64,000 nt of DNA from Achromobacter spanius. Its GTDB lineage: Bacteria; Pseudomonadota; Gammaproteobacteria; Burkholderiales; Burkholderiaceae_B. The notes below the pieces were generated by a model, which had not been told where the DNA came from, did not search any database, and saw nothing but the letters and a program-made list of their open reading frames with translations. Of this stretch, positions 43,609-53,147 are shown piece after piece (position 1 is the first letter of the stretch; each line of letters starts with the position of its first letter). Location: assembly GCF_029637605.1 (NCBI RefSeq), contig NZ_CP121261.1, positions 4,030,001-4,094,000 of the forward strand. The letters run 5' to 3'. The position numbers and the translations under genes are program-made.

Positions 43609-44219
43609 TGTCCCACACCCACACACTTGAGACCATGACGGAAGCCCTTGCAATGTCGTCCGATTCGTTGTCCCCCTCCAGCACCGAGTCCGTGTTGCGC
43701 GCTTATTTCCACGCCAAGGACGAAAACCGCCCCCACCACCTGGCGCGCGCATTCGCCCCCGACGCCGTGCTGAAAATGGCCCTGCGCACGCAGGCCATTG
43801 CCTTTCCGCCCGAATCGCACGGCTTGGCGGCGATTGCCGACACGCTCGTTCGCAAGTTCGGCCAAACCTACGAAAACGTTTACACGTTCTACCTGTCGCG
43901 CCCCGCGGCCGATGCACGCCTGCCCGATTACCAGTGCGACTGGATCGTCGGCATGACCGAAAAGGCCACCGGCAACGTGCGCGTGGGCTGTGGCCGGTAC
44001 GACTGGAAGTTCCAATCGGAACCCTATCGCGCGACCGACCTCACCATCACCATCGAAACCATGGTCACGCTGCCGGCTGGCGACATGCCCGCCGTGTTCG
44101 GCTGGCTGCTGGGCCTGGACTATCCCTGGACCAACGCCGCCCGTGTCGTGGCAAGCGCGCCGCCGCTTGAAGCACTGGCGCCGGTGGTGCACTATTTGCT
44201 TCACCCCAACGGCTTGTAG
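43608..44219 (+). CDS. NTF2-like / SnoaL-type protein
   Basis: A 203-residue protein starting in a TGATG overlap with the LOG gene. Residues about 25-150 look NTF2-like (LRAYFHAKDENRPHHLARAF, APDAVLKMAL, IADTLVRKFGQTYENVYTFY, VGCGRYDWKF), a cone fold used by small enzymes and binding proteins. No catalytic set is identifiable. Probably co-transcribed with the LOG gene and the following HAD gene. Confidence 0.65.
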   Translation: MSHTHTLETMTEALAMSSDSLSPSSTESVLRAYFHAKDENRPHHLARAFAPDAVLKMALRTQAIAFPPESHGLAAIADTLVRKFGQTYENVYTFYLSRPAADARLPDYQCDWIVGMTEKATGNVRVGCGRYDWKFQSEPYRATDLTITIETMVTLPAGDMPAVFGWLLGLDYPWTNAARVVASAPPLEALAPVVHYLLHPNGL

Positions 44220-44251
44220 CGCCGCCGCAAGCCGGCAAACGGATTGATTAC

Positions 44252-44878
44252 TTGAAATACGACATCGCTGCATTCGACTTCGACGGGACCTTGGCGGACA
44301 CCATGCCTTGGTTCAATTCCATTCTGAACACGGTGGCCGACAAGTACGGCTTTCGCAAGATCGACTTGTCCGAACGCGAAAACCTGCGCCATCGCGAAGC
44401 CTCTGAAATCCTGAAATACCTGGGCATTCCGCTGTGGAAGCTGCCGGCCATCATGACGCACGTACGCACGCTGATGCAGGACATCGACCCCAGCGTGCAC
44501 CTGTTCGAGGGCATCCCCGACATGCTCGCGCAATTGAAGACGGGCGGGATGCGCCTGGCGGTGATCAGTTCGAACTCCATTGAAAACGTGCAGCGCGTGC
44601 TGGGCGCCGACACCGCCGCGCTGTTTGACGACTATGAATGCGGCACCGACCTGTTCGGCAAGGCCGCCAAGATCGACCGCTTGATGCGGCGCCATGAAGT
44701 GGCCCCCGAACGTTTCCTGCTGGTGGGCGACGAAATGCGCGACATCGACGCCGCCCGCAAGGCAGGTGTGCGCGTCGGGTCGGTCGCCTGGGGCTATAAC
44801 CACATGGACGCCCTGCGCGAACGCAAACCCGACGAACTCTTTACAGCCGTTGCCGACCTGCCCGCCATCCTGGCCTGA
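44252..44878 (+). CDS. HAD-superfamily phosphatase (phosphoglycolate phosphatase-like)
   Basis: A 208-residue HAD hydrolase: motif I AAFDFDGTLADT, motif II AVISSNS, a Lys in the KAAKIDRL region and motif IV LLVGDEMRDIDAARKAG. A small cap lies between motifs I and II. The start is a TTG (LKYDIAAFDFDG); no ATG gives a full motif I. It likely removes phosphate from a small metabolite. Confidence 0.88.
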   Translation: MKYDIAAFDFDGTLADTMPWFNSILNTVADKYGFRKIDLSERENLRHREASEILKYLGIPLWKLPAIMTHVRTLMQDIDPSVHLFEGIPDMLAQLKTGGMRLAVISSNSIENVQRVLGADTAALFDDYECGTDLFGKAAKIDRLMRRHEVAPERFLLVGDEMRDIDAARKAGVRVGSVAWGYNHMDALRERKPDELFTAVADLPAILA

Positions 44879-44899
44879 CCCCGCCCACCGGAACCCGCC

Positions 44900-45526
44900 A
44901 TGCACACCGACCCCGCTCATCTCGTCACCGACCCCGCCGCGCTGCAGGCGTTGTACGGGGAACCCGGCGAGGCCTCGTTGAAGAAAGAAGTGGACCATGT
45001 GCACCCGCACTACCGCGCCTTCATCGAAGCGGCGCCGTTCGCGATGCTGGCTACCTGCGGGCCGGATGGCCTGGATGCATCGCCGCGCGGCGACCCCGCT
45101 GGCTTTGTGGTGGTTGAAGACGAAAAGACGCTGTTGCTGCCCGACCGCCGTGGCAACAACCGCATGGACAGCCTGCTGAACGTGCTGGCCGACCCGCGCG
45201 TGGCGCTGTTGTTCCTGGTGCCGGGCGTGGGCGAAACGCTACGGGTGAACGGCACGGCGCGCATCAGCGTCGACCCGGCCCTGCTGGAACGCTTTGCCAT
45301 GGACGGCAAACTGCCGCGCTCGGTGTTGATCATCGATGTGCAGACCGTGTACTTCCAATGCTCGCGCGCCCTGCTGCGCTCGCGCCTGTGGGATCCGGCC
45401 ACGCAAGTACCGCGCAGCGCGCTGCCCAGCACCGGCCGCATCCTGTCGGACCTGACGGCCGGCACCTTTGACGGCGTGGCCTACGACCGCGACCTGCCCG
45501 CGCGCGTTGCGGGCACCTTGTACTGA
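44900..45526 (+). CDS. PPOX-type flavoprotein (MSMEG_1061 family)
   Basis: A 208-residue split-barrel FMN protein: FAMLATCGPDGLDASPRGDP, LLLPDRRGNNRMDSLLNVL, VALLFLVPGVGETLRVNG and TVYFQCSRALLRSRLW match the MSMEG_1061-like pyridoxamine-phosphate-oxidase family. Substrate unknown. It lies 21 bases after the HAD gene and is probably in the same transcript. Confidence 0.88.
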   Translation: MHTDPAHLVTDPAALQALYGEPGEASLKKEVDHVHPHYRAFIEAAPFAMLATCGPDGLDASPRGDPAGFVVVEDEKTLLLPDRRGNNRMDSLLNVLADPRVALLFLVPGVGETLRVNGTARISVDPALLERFAMDGKLPRSVLIIDVQTVYFQCSRALLRSRLWDPATQVPRSALPSTGRILSDLTAGTFDGVAYDRDLPARVAGTLY

Positions 45527-45550
45527 TATCGGCCCTGGGGGTCCGCACAC

Positions 45551-46072
45551 ATGGCACGCAACGTCGAAATCAAGGCCCGTGTCGATAGCATCGCCGCGCT
45601 GGAACCCCTGGCCGCCGCGCTATCAGGGCAAGAGCCCGCGTCCCTGGAACAAGACGACACCTTCTTCACCTGCACCCATGGCCGCCTGAAGCTGCGGGCA
45701 TTCGCCGACGGCACGGGCGAACTGATCTTTTACCGCCGCGCCGACGACATCGGCCCCAAAGAAAGCTTCTACTCGATATCCCCCACGGATTCGCCCGACA
45801 CCCTGCGCGAGACCCTGACGCTGGCCTATGGCGCCATCGGCCGCGTGAAAAAACATCGTGTGGTGTTCATGGCCGGACGTACCCGCATCCATCTGGATCA
45901 GGTCGAGGGCCTGGGCGAATTCCTGGAACTGGAAGTGGTGCTGCGCGACGGCGAAAGCACCGACGCCGGCATGGCAGAAGCCCGCACCTTGATGGCGGGG
46001 CTGGGGGTGGCGCCCACGCAGTTGGTGGCGGGCGCCTATCTTGACTTGCTGGCGGGCAGCCGCCGGCCCTGA
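45551..46072 (+). CDS. CYTH-domain protein, class IV adenylate cyclase-like
   Basis: A 173-residue CYTH protein. It begins ARNVEIKARV (the ExExK-like strand) and continues with DTFFTCTHGRLKLRAF, ELIFYRRAD, KKHRVVFMAGRTRIHLDQVE and GEFLELEVVL, the alternating charged strands of the triphosphate tunnel. Members are class IV adenylate cyclases or thiamine triphosphatases. Which activity it has cannot be told from sequence. Confidence 0.85.
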   Translation: MARNVEIKARVDSIAALEPLAAALSGQEPASLEQDDTFFTCTHGRLKLRAFADGTGELIFYRRADDIGPKESFYSISPTDSPDTLRETLTLAYGAIGRVKKHRVVFMAGRTRIHLDQVEGLGEFLELEVVLRDGESTDAGMAEARTLMAGLGVAPTQLVAGAYLDLLAGSRRP

Positions 46073-46076
46073 GCCT

Positions 46077-47018
46077 TCAGGACGGCTGCCAGCCGCGCAT
46101 GAACACATCCACCGGCTGGCGCTTGCCGCCGGCCTTCTGCAATTCCAGCAAACGCAGCACGCCCGAGCCGGTGGCGATGTCGATACCGTTCGCGTCGGCG
46201 CGCAACACGCTGCCGGGCTCGGCCGTCACGGCCATGTCCAGCGCCTGAGCGCGCCACACCTTGACCGGGTCGGGCAGGCCGGCCAAGCGGATGCTGGCAC
46301 CGGGCACGGGGTTGAAGGCGCGCACGCGGCGCGCCAGCAATTCGGCGGGCTGGGTGCAGTCCAGCGCGGCTTCGGCCTTGTCCAGCTTGGCCGCGTAGGT
46401 CACGCCGGCTTCGGGTTGCTTGCGCGGGGTCAGGCCCTCTTGAGCCAAGGCGCTCAGCGCATCCACAATGGCTTCGCCCCCTGCCAGCGCCAACGCGTCG
46501 TGCAATTGCGCGGCGTTGGTATCGGCGGAAATGGGCACCACGCGCTCAAGCAGCATGTCGCCCGTATCCAGGCCCTGATCCATCTGCATGATGGTCACGC
46601 CCGTTTGCGTATCACCCGCTTCAATGGCGCGCTGGATCGGCGCCGCGCCGCGCCAGCGCGGCAGCAGGCTGGCGTGGATGTTCAGGCAACCCAGGCGCGG
46701 CAGGTCCAGCACCCATTGCGGCAGGATCAGGCCATAGGCGGCCACCACCATCACGTCGGGCGCCACCTGCTCCAGCAGCGCGCGGGCCTCGGCGGCCTCG
46801 TCGGGATAACGGCCATCCAGACGCAGGCTGCGCGGCTGGGCAACGGGAATGCCGGCGTCCAGCGCGGCCTGCTTGACCGGGCTGGGCGTCAGCTTCAGGC
46901 CGCGTCCGGCGGGACGATCGGGTTGGGTCATCACCAGGGCGATCTCGTGACCCGCGGCCCGCAAGGCGTCGAAAGCAATACGGGCGAATTCCGGCGTGCC
47001 GGCAAAAACTAGGCGCAT
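46077..47018 (-). CDS. fmt: methionyl-tRNA formyltransferase
   Basis: A 313-residue enzyme: [58 protein letters not shown] with the catalytic His and the SLLP loop, [16 protein letters not shown], then a C-terminal tRNA-binding domain. It formylates initiator Met-tRNA. It lies 33 bases after def on the same strand and ends 4 bases from the convergent CYTH gene. Confidence 0.97.
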   Translation of the reverse strand: MRLVFAGTPEFARIAFDALRAAGHEIALVMTQPDRPAGRGLKLTPSPVKQAALDAGIPVAQPRSLRLDGRYPDEAAEARALLEQVAPDVMVVAAYGLILPQWVLDLPRLGCLNIHASLLPRWRGAAPIQRAIEAGDTQTGVTIMQMDQGLDTGDMLLERVVPISADTNAAQLHDALALAGGEAIVDALSALAQEGLTPRKQPEAGVTYAAKLDKAEAALDCTQPAELLARRVRAFNPVPGASIRLAGLPDPVKVWRAQALDMAVTAEPGSVLRADANGIDIATGSGVLRLLELQKAGGKRQPVDVFMRGWQPS

Positions 47019-47051
47019 GGGGGTGTCAGACCAAAGAGTGGAAAACGGGAA

Positions 47052-47564
47052 TCAGTCGCGCAGCGCTTCGCGCTCGGCCTTCTTCAGCTTGGTCTTGATG
47101 CGGTTCTGCTTGAGGTTGGACAGGTATTCGACGAAGACCTTGCCTTCCAGGTGGTCCAGCTCGTGCTGCACGCACACGGCCAGCAGGCCGTCGGCTTCGA
47201 ACTCGAAGGGTTTGCCGTCGATGTCCAGCGCCTTGCAGCGGATACGCGAGGCGCGTTCGACCTCGTCGTAGACGCCCGGCACGGACAGACAGCCTTCTTC
47301 GTAGACCTTGTGGTCGTCGCTGCGCCAGGTGATCTCGGGGTTGATCAACGTGAGCAGTTCGTTGCTGTCCTCGGACACGTCAATCACGACCACGCGCTCA
47401 TGCACGTCGACCTGAGTGGCGGCCAGGCCGACACCCGGCGCGTCGTACATGGTGTCGGCCATGTCGCGCACCAGTTGACGAATGCGGTCGTCGACTTCGG
47501 CTACCGGCTTGGCCTTTTTGTGCAAGCGCGGATCCGGGTAGCGAAGGATAGGAAGTAAAGCCAT
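47052..47564 (-). CDS. def: peptide deformylase
   Basis: A 170-residue metalloenzyme with all three family motifs: [28 protein letters not shown] and [14 protein letters not shown]. The Cys and the two His bind Fe2+, and the Glu is catalytic. It removes the formyl group from new proteins. The def-fmt pair is divergent from dprA, a common order in this group. Confidence 0.97.
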   Translation of the reverse strand: MALLPILRYPDPRLHKKAKPVAEVDDRIRQLVRDMADTMYDAPGVGLAATQVDVHERVVVIDVSEDSNELLTLINPEITWRSDDHKVYEEGCLSVPGVYDEVERASRIRCKALDIDGKPFEFEADGLLAVCVQHELDHLEGKVFVEYLSNLKQNRIKTKLKKAEREALRD

Positions 47565-47852
47565 TGAAAGGGGATCGCCAATAATTGATACTTGGGCAAG
47601 AGTTTAATTCATTAGAGTCTTGATTTCTAATAGTTTTCGGCTAAGTCCGGCATTGCGGGGCTGCTGCGTCCCCGCTTGTTGATGACGCGGGTCCGCCCCC
47701 TTTTCAACGGCGATCCAGCATCCTGGCCAGACCGCATCACGGCTGCATCACACGGCCCCTGCCAGGACGCTTTCATCCCTGCCCCGCCGACGCGCATCGC
47801 GCCTTGCATGCGACACTTGCCCACCCTGGTTGCCCACCTACCTGCCCGCCTC

Positions 47853-48965
47853 ATGCCGCTTACGCATACTGTTGACGAACTGTCCGCCTGGTTGCGGCTG
47901 TCCCTGGAGCCCAATGTGGGTTCCGCCACCGCCTGTACGCTGCTTAGCGCGCTCGGCCTGCCCGAGCAGATCTACGCGCAGCGCGCCACCGCCCTGGCCC
48001 GCCACTTGCCCGAGGCGCTGGCACGCCAACTGGCCGCGCCCATGCCGGCCGACATGGCGGCCCTGGTGGAAGGGGGGCTGCAATGGGTGCAAGGGCCTGA
48101 CCGCTACATCGTGACGCTGGCCGACCCGGCCTATCCGCAGAATCTCTTGACCATCGCCGACCCGCCCATCCTGCTGTACGTGGTGGGTAATCCCGACTTC
48201 CTGCAAGGGCCATCCCTGGCGGTCGTGGGCGCGCGCAACGCCACGCCGGGCGGCCAGGAGAACGCGCGCGCGTTTGCCCGCCATCTGGCCGGACACGGCT
48301 GGCGCGTGGTCAGCGGCCTGGCCCTGGGCATCGATGCCGCGGCGCACGAAGGCGCGCTGGAAGCAGGGGCCGATGGCGCGGGCACCGTCGCCGTCATGGG
48401 CACCGGCATCGACCGCATCTATCCCGCGCGTCACCGTGATCTGGCGCACCGCATCGCCGCGCAGGGCGCACTGGTGTCTGAATTCCCCTTGGGCACGGGC
48501 GCCCTGCCGCCGCACTTTCCCAAGCGCAACCGCATCGTGGCGGGCTTGGCGCGCGGCGTGCTGGTGGTGGAAGCCGCCAAGCAAAGCGGGTCGCTCATCA
48601 CAGCGCGGCTGGCCGGCGAAAGCGGGCGCGAGGTCTTCGCCATTCCCGGCTCCATCCATTCGCCCTTGTCGCGCGGCTGCCATGCCTTGATCCGCCAAGG
48701 CGCCAAGCTCGTGGAAACGGCCGCCGACATCACCGACGAACTGGGTGGCGGCCCCACGCCCACGGCGCGCCGCGTGACGCCGCCCTCCCCGGCATTGCCC
48801 AGCCACCCCGTGCTGGAGGCACTGGGCTTTGATCCGCTGCACCTGGACGCCATTCAGGTCCGCTCGGGGCTGGCCGTTGGCGATCTGCAAGCGCAATTGG
48901 TGGAACTGGAATTGCAGGGGCGCATCGCCCGGCTGGATGATGGGCGGTACCAGCGGCTGACGTAG
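47853..48965 (+). CDS. dprA: DNA processing protein DprA
   Basis: A 370-residue protein. An N-terminal helical (SAM-like) domain, then the Rossmann fold: LAVVGARNATPGGQENARAF, WRVVSGLALGIDAAAHEGAL, VAVMGTGIDRIYP, FPKRNRIVAGLARGVLVVEA, FAIPGSIHSPLSRGC. A C-terminal winged helix follows (LHLDAIQVRSGLAVGDLQAQ). It loads RecA on incoming single-stranded DNA. The frame is open back to 47676; the ATG at 47853 gives the normal length. Confidence 0.95.
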   Translation: MPLTHTVDELSAWLRLSLEPNVGSATACTLLSALGLPEQIYAQRATALARHLPEALARQLAAPMPADMAALVEGGLQWVQGPDRYIVTLADPAYPQNLLTIADPPILLYVVGNPDFLQGPSLAVVGARNATPGGQENARAFARHLAGHGWRVVSGLALGIDAAAHEGALEAGADGAGTVAVMGTGIDRIYPARHRDLAHRIAAQGALVSEFPLGTGALPPHFPKRNRIVAGLARGVLVVEAAKQSGSLITARLAGESGREVFAIPGSIHSPLSRGCHALIRQGAKLVETAADITDELGGGPTPTARRVTPPSPALPSHPVLEALGFDPLHLDAIQVRSGLAVGDLQAQLVELELQGRIARLDDGRYQRLT

Positions 48966-49123
48966 GGGCGGGGCACGGGATCCCAACCCGCGCTCATTGC
49001 ACGCGGCTCGAATACCCATATACCCATCACTCGCTCGGGCAGCACGCATTCCGATGGCGCTAATATTGACGATGGCGCCGCAGCCTTGCGCGCCGCGTCA
49101 CCCAAATCGAACCAGGAAGAGAC

Positions 49124-50032
49124 ATGGCTTTGCCCTCCCGCGTGAAGATCGTCGAAGTGTCGCCCCGCGACGGTCTGCAGAATGAAAAGGAATTCGTGCC
49201 GACCGAGATCAAGGTCGAGCTGATCAACCGCCTGTCGGCAGCGGGCTTCCCCAACGTGGAAGCCGCGTCGTTCGTGTCGCCCAAGTGGGTGCCGCAAATG
49301 GCTGATGGCGCCGACGTCATGGCGCGCATCGAGCGCCGCCCGGGCACCATTTATTCGGTGCTGACGCCCAACATGAAGGGCTTTGAAGGCGCGCTGGCCG
49401 CCGGCGCGGACGAAATCGTCATCTTCGGCGCCGCCAGCGAAGCGTTCTCGCAAAAGAACATCAACTGCTCCATCGCCGAATCCATCGCCCGCTTCGAACC
49501 CGTGGTGCAAGCCGCGCGCGACGCCGGCATCCGCGTGCGCGGCAGCATCAGTTGCGCGCTGGGCTGTCCCTACCAGGGCGAGGTTCCCGTGGAAGCCGTG
49601 GTGGACGTGGCGCAGCGCTACCTGGCGATGCAGGTCGATGAAATTGATGTGGCCGACACCATCGGCGTGGGCACGCCGCAGCGCGTGCGCGACGTGATGG
49701 CGGCGGTCACCCGCGTGGTGGACCCGGCGCGTGTGTCCGGCCACTTCCACGACACCTACGGCCAGGCGTTGGCCAACATCCTGGCAGCGCTGGAAACCGA
49801 CATTTCCATCTTCCATACGTCGGTCGCCGGCCTGGGCGGCTGCCCTTACGCCAAGGGCGCCACCGGCAACGTCGCCACCGAAGACGTGCTGTACATGCTG
49901 CGCGGCCTGGACATCGACACGGGCGTGGACTTCGACGCCGTGGTCGATATCGGCCAATGGATGTCGGGCCACCTGAACCGCAAGGGTTCCAGCCGCGCGG
50001 GCAATGCCATCGCGGCCAAACGGGCCGCATGA
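49124..50032 (+). CDS. mvaB: hydroxymethylglutaryl-CoA lyase
   Basis: A 302-residue TIM-barrel enzyme: KIVEVSPRDGLQNEKEFVP, ASFVSPKWVPQMAD, RGSISCALGCPYQGEV, SGHFHDTYGQALANI with the metal His residues, and the signature GLGGCPYAKGATGN with the catalytic Cys. It splits HMG-CoA into acetoacetate and acetyl-CoA in leucine breakdown. No other leucine-degradation gene is next to it. The stop overlaps the next gene (ATGA). Confidence 0.95.
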   Translation: MALPSRVKIVEVSPRDGLQNEKEFVPTEIKVELINRLSAAGFPNVEAASFVSPKWVPQMADGADVMARIERRPGTIYSVLTPNMKGFEGALAAGADEIVIFGAASEAFSQKNINCSIAESIARFEPVVQAARDAGIRVRGSISCALGCPYQGEVPVEAVVDVAQRYLAMQVDEIDVADTIGVGTPQRVRDVMAAVTRVVDPARVSGHFHDTYGQALANILAALETDISIFHTSVAGLGGCPYAKGATGNVATEDVLYMLRGLDIDTGVDFDAVVDIGQWMSGHLNRKGSSRAGNAIAAKRAA

Positions 50033-50502
50033 GCCAGCCCGGCCCGGCCCCGTCCTTGGAAGACCGCGTGGCCTTGCTGCGCGAAATCGGCCCCCTGCCC
50101 CTGTCGGGGCAGGCCTGGCCGGATTGGGTGCGGATCCTGGCCTGGGTCGTCCTGGCCGTGCTGGGCGTGCAGGTGGTCACCACCGCCATCCGCGCGCCCG
50201 CGCAGCCCTTCGACACCCTGCTGGCCGTCGTGGTGGTGCTGTGCTTTGTCGGGCTGCTGTTCGTGTCGTGGCACATGCAGGTGTCGATCACCACGATCGA
50301 CGAGCGCGGGCTGCGCCAGTCGTGGTTCACGCGGCGGGAAGTCGCGTGGGAAGACGTGCGCTACGCCCGCTTCGTACCGATGCTGTTTTCAAAGCGGCTG
50401 GTGATCTTTACGCACCGGGGCCGGCCCGTGATTCTTCAGGGCGGCACCCGGGAACTGCGCATCGCTTTCGTGAAGATCGCGCAGTTGTACCGGCAAGGGT
50501 GA
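50029..50502 (+). CDS. small membrane protein, unknown function
   Basis: A 157-residue protein starting in an ATGA overlap with the lyase gene (the frame is open to 49957 but that lies inside mvaB). Two membrane helices (VRILAWVVLAVLGVQVVTTA, LLAVVVVLCFVGLLFVSWHM) are followed by a cytosolic beta-rich tail of about 70 residues (TTIDERGLRQSWFTRREVAW, FSKRLVIFTHRGRPVILQGG) that looks PH-like. The coupling is probably translational; no functional link to the lyase is evident. Confidence 0.75.
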   Translation: MSQPGPAPSLEDRVALLREIGPLPLSGQAWPDWVRILAWVVLAVLGVQVVTTAIRAPAQPFDTLLAVVVVLCFVGLLFVSWHMQVSITTIDERGLRQSWFTRREVAWEDVRYARFVPMLFSKRLVIFTHRGRPVILQGGTRELRIAFVKIAQLYRQG

Positions 50503-50538
50503 CCGGGGCGCCCGCTGGCCGTCAGGGCAATCGGACGA

Positions 50539-51555
50539 TCAACGGATTGGCAACGCGTACATCAAACCGCCCTGCGTCCACTGCGCATTCAGGCCACGCC
50601 TGATCTTCAACGGGCTGCCTTCACCCACATTGCGCTCAAAGCTCTCGCCGTAATTGCCCACCTGCTTGACGATGTTGTAGGCCCACTTTTCATCCAGGCC
50701 CAGGTTGGCGCCGCTGCCCGGCGTTACGCCCAGAATGCGCTTGATGTTGGGGTTGGCGCTTTTCAACTGCTCGTCCACGTTCTTGGACGTCACGCCGTAT
50801 TCCTCGGCTTCGATCATGGCCGACAGTGACCAGCGCACGATGTTCAGCCATTTATCGTCGCCCTGGCGCACGAAGGGCCCCAGCGGTTCTTTCGAGATGA
50901 TCTCGGGCAGCACCAGATAATCGTCGGGATTCTGCAGCTTGGAAATACGGATTGAGGCCAGGCCCGAGGCATCGGTCGAAAACACGTCGCAACGGCCCGT
51001 GGCAAAAGCGTTGACCACTTCGTTGAACGTTTCGATCACCACCGGCTTGTAGGTGACATTGTTCGCGCGCGCCCAGTCGGCCAGCGTGTTTTCGTTGGAC
51101 GTGCCCGTTTGCAGGCAGATGGTGGCGCCGCTGATTTCCTTGGCACTTTTCACGCCCAGCGACTTCGGCACCAGAAAGCCCTGGCCGTCGTAGAAGTTGA
51201 TGCCGGCGTGGATGATGCCCAGCGCGGTGTCGCGCTGCTGGGTCACGGTGGTGTTGCGCGTCAGCACGTCCACTTCGCCCGATTGCAGGGCGGTGAAACG
51301 CTGCTGCGAATTCAGGGGCACGACCTTAATCTTGCTGGCGTCGCCGAAGACCGCCGCGGCAATGGCGCGGCAGACGTCCACGTCCAGCCCCTGCCATTTG
51401 CCTTGCGCATCGGGCGCCGAAAAACCCGCGAAGCCCGTGGTGGTGCCGCAGGCCACGGCGCCGCGCTCACGCACGACGTCCAACGTTGCCGCCTGCGCAC
51501 CTTGCACTGCCGCCATCAAGAGCGCCGCGCCCACCAACCCTTTTGCAATGTTCAT
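50539..51555 (-). CDS. amino-acid ABC transporter periplasmic binding protein (AapJ-like)
   Basis: A 338-residue exported protein with a signal peptide (KGLVGAALLMAAVQGAQA). SBP_bac_3 domain: RGAVACGTTTGFAGFSAPD, GLDVDVCRAIAAAVFG, VPLNSQQRFTALQSGEVDVL, ATICLQTGTSNENTLADW. This matches general L-amino-acid binding proteins (AapJ/BztA). The permease and ATPase genes aapQMP are not beside it, so it either uses a distant transporter or is an extra receptor. Confidence 0.92.
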   Translation of the reverse strand: MNIAKGLVGAALLMAAVQGAQAATLDVVRERGAVACGTTTGFAGFSAPDAQGKWQGLDVDVCRAIAAAVFGDASKIKVVPLNSQQRFTALQSGEVDVLTRNTTVTQQRDTALGIIHAGINFYDGQGFLVPKSLGVKSAKEISGATICLQTGTSNENTLADWARANNVTYKPVVIETFNEVVNAFATGRCDVFSTDASGLASIRISKLQNPDDYLVLPEIISKEPLGPFVRQGDDKWLNIVRWSLSAMIEAEEYGVTSKNVDEQLKSANPNIKRILGVTPGSGANLGLDEKWAYNIVKQVGNYGESFERNVGEGSPLKIRRGLNAQWTQGGLMYALPIR

Positions 51556-51705
51556 GACCTGGTTCCTGTGTTACCGGGCGCGGGGACGCGCCGAGGCAAG
51601 AAGCTTATAGACATGAAGCGCCCGCGCCAAATAACAAGCGCTTATTAAGGTATGTGCGCGGCGGCCCGCAAGCGAGCGCCGCTTTGCCGCGATGCGATTA
51701 TGCCG

Positions 51706-52947
51706 TCACGCCGCCAGCGAAATCGACACGGGCTCGTTGGCCTGGCAGGCATCCAGCGCACGGCCCAGGCGCACCATGCCCTGGGCGATCTGGCTTTCGT
51801 TCATGGTGGCGAACGACATGCGCATGGCGAACAGGTCGGCCTGTTCGGCGTTGGCGTAGAACGCCTTGCCCGGCACATAGACCACTTCGTGCTCGATGGC
51901 GTAGGGCAACAGGCGCGTTGCGTCCACGTCGCCCGTCAGGCGCGCCCAGAAGAACATGCCGCCCTCGGGCTTGCTGAAGCTGACGCGGCCGTCCAGTTCG
52001 CGGGCCAAGGCCTCGGCCATGGCGTCGCAGCGCAAGCCATAGGCAGCGCGGATGCGCGGCACGTGTTCGTCGTAGCGGCCGTTGGCCAGGTATTGCGCCA
52101 CCACTTCCTGGATCCAGGCGGATGACGCCATGTCGTCGGCGGCCTTGGCGCTGACGCAGCGGCGGCGGATTTCGGGCGGGGCAATCAGCCAGCCAATACG
52201 CAGCGCCGGGGCCATGGTCTTGGACATGCTGGCCAGGTACACGGCCCAGTGGCGGGCTTCGCCCTCGGCCAGAGCCGCGATGGGCGGCACCGCTTCACCG
52301 GCAAAGCGCAGTTCGCTGTAGGGGTCGTCTTCAACGATCAGGAAGCGGTGCTTGACGGCCAGTTCCAGCAAGCGCAAGCGGCGCTGGCGCGAGATTGTTG
52401 CGCCGCAAGGGTTCGAGAACGATGCCACCACGCAGACCATCTTGGGTTTGACGCGCGTGGCCAGTTCGTCCAGCGCATCCACGTCGATACCATCCGGGCC
52501 CGATGCAACCGTATGCACCGTGGCGCCGGTGTAACGCAGGGCCTGCACGGAATTCGGAAAGGCGGGCGATTCGATAATGGCGTGGTCGCCGGGTTGCAGC
52601 ATCACGCGGGTCAGCAGCGCCAGGGCCTGCTGCGAGCCGCCCGTCACAACAAGTTCGGTATCGGCATTGCATTGCAGGCCGCGCGCGGCGGACAGGCGGG
52701 CCAGTTCGTTGCGCAGGCTGGCTTGGCCGTCAATGTTGGAATACTGCAGGCACGCGCCCAGGCGCGACATGACCTGGGTGGATGCGATCGACAGGCCCTC
52801 GACGTCGAACAGTTCTTGCGCGGGGTAACCGCCAGCCAGCGAAATCGTGCCCGGCCGCAAGGCATACGGCATGAGCGATCGGATGGGGGATGCGGGGGGA
52901 TTCAGGAACGGCGTGGCAAAGGCGTATTCTGGCGCTGCGCTGGACAT
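51706..52947 (-). CDS. PLP-dependent aminotransferase (2-aminoadipate / LysN-like)
   Basis: A fold-type I aminotransferase of about 413 residues: ISLAGGYPAQELFDVEG, VVTGGSQQALALLTRVML, ASFSNPCGATISRQRRLRL, DDPYSELRFAG, and the PLP Lys in YLASMSKTMAPALRIGWL. No N-terminal GntR-type helix-turn-helix is present, so it is an enzyme and not a MocR regulator. The frame is open to 53028; starts at 53007 and 52947 are both possible, and neither has a good ribosome site. It probably acts on amino donors such as 2-aminoadipate or aromatic amino acids. Confidence 0.88.
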   Translation of the reverse strand: MSSAAPEYAFATPFLNPPASPIRSLMPYALRPGTISLAGGYPAQELFDVEGLSIASTQVMSRLGACLQYSNIDGQASLRNELARLSAARGLQCNADTELVVTGGSQQALALLTRVMLQPGDHAIIESPAFPNSVQALRYTGATVHTVASGPDGIDVDALDELATRVKPKMVCVVASFSNPCGATISRQRRLRLLELAVKHRFLIVEDDPYSELRFAGEAVPPIAALAEGEARHWAVYLASMSKTMAPALRIGWLIAPPEIRRRCVSAKAADDMASSAWIQEVVAQYLANGRYDEHVPRIRAAYGLRCDAMAEALARELDGRVSFSKPEGGMFFWARLTGDVDATRLLPYAIEHEVVYVPGKAFYANAEQADLFAMRMSFATMNESQIAQGMVRLGRALDACQANEPVSISLAA

Positions 52948-53147
52948 GGCGGGGAGACTGGGAAGGGGAAGAACCGTGTCGCCTGCTGGGGCGGCGCCGG
53001 AGGGCATAGAACATTGAAATATAAACAAATCTCCGCAAATTCTAAGCCTGCCGATTACACAGGGTCAACGGCGGCCGCACGCAGTGTGGCGAAACCGTCC
53101 TGCACAGTCCTACACTATGGGACATCCTGTTCCTGCAAGAGAGCTGC

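Noticed and set aside
47676..47852. Longer N-terminus for DprA
   Set aside because: The 59 extra residues are Pro/Arg-rich and without family similarity; the ATG at 47853 gives a standard DprA.
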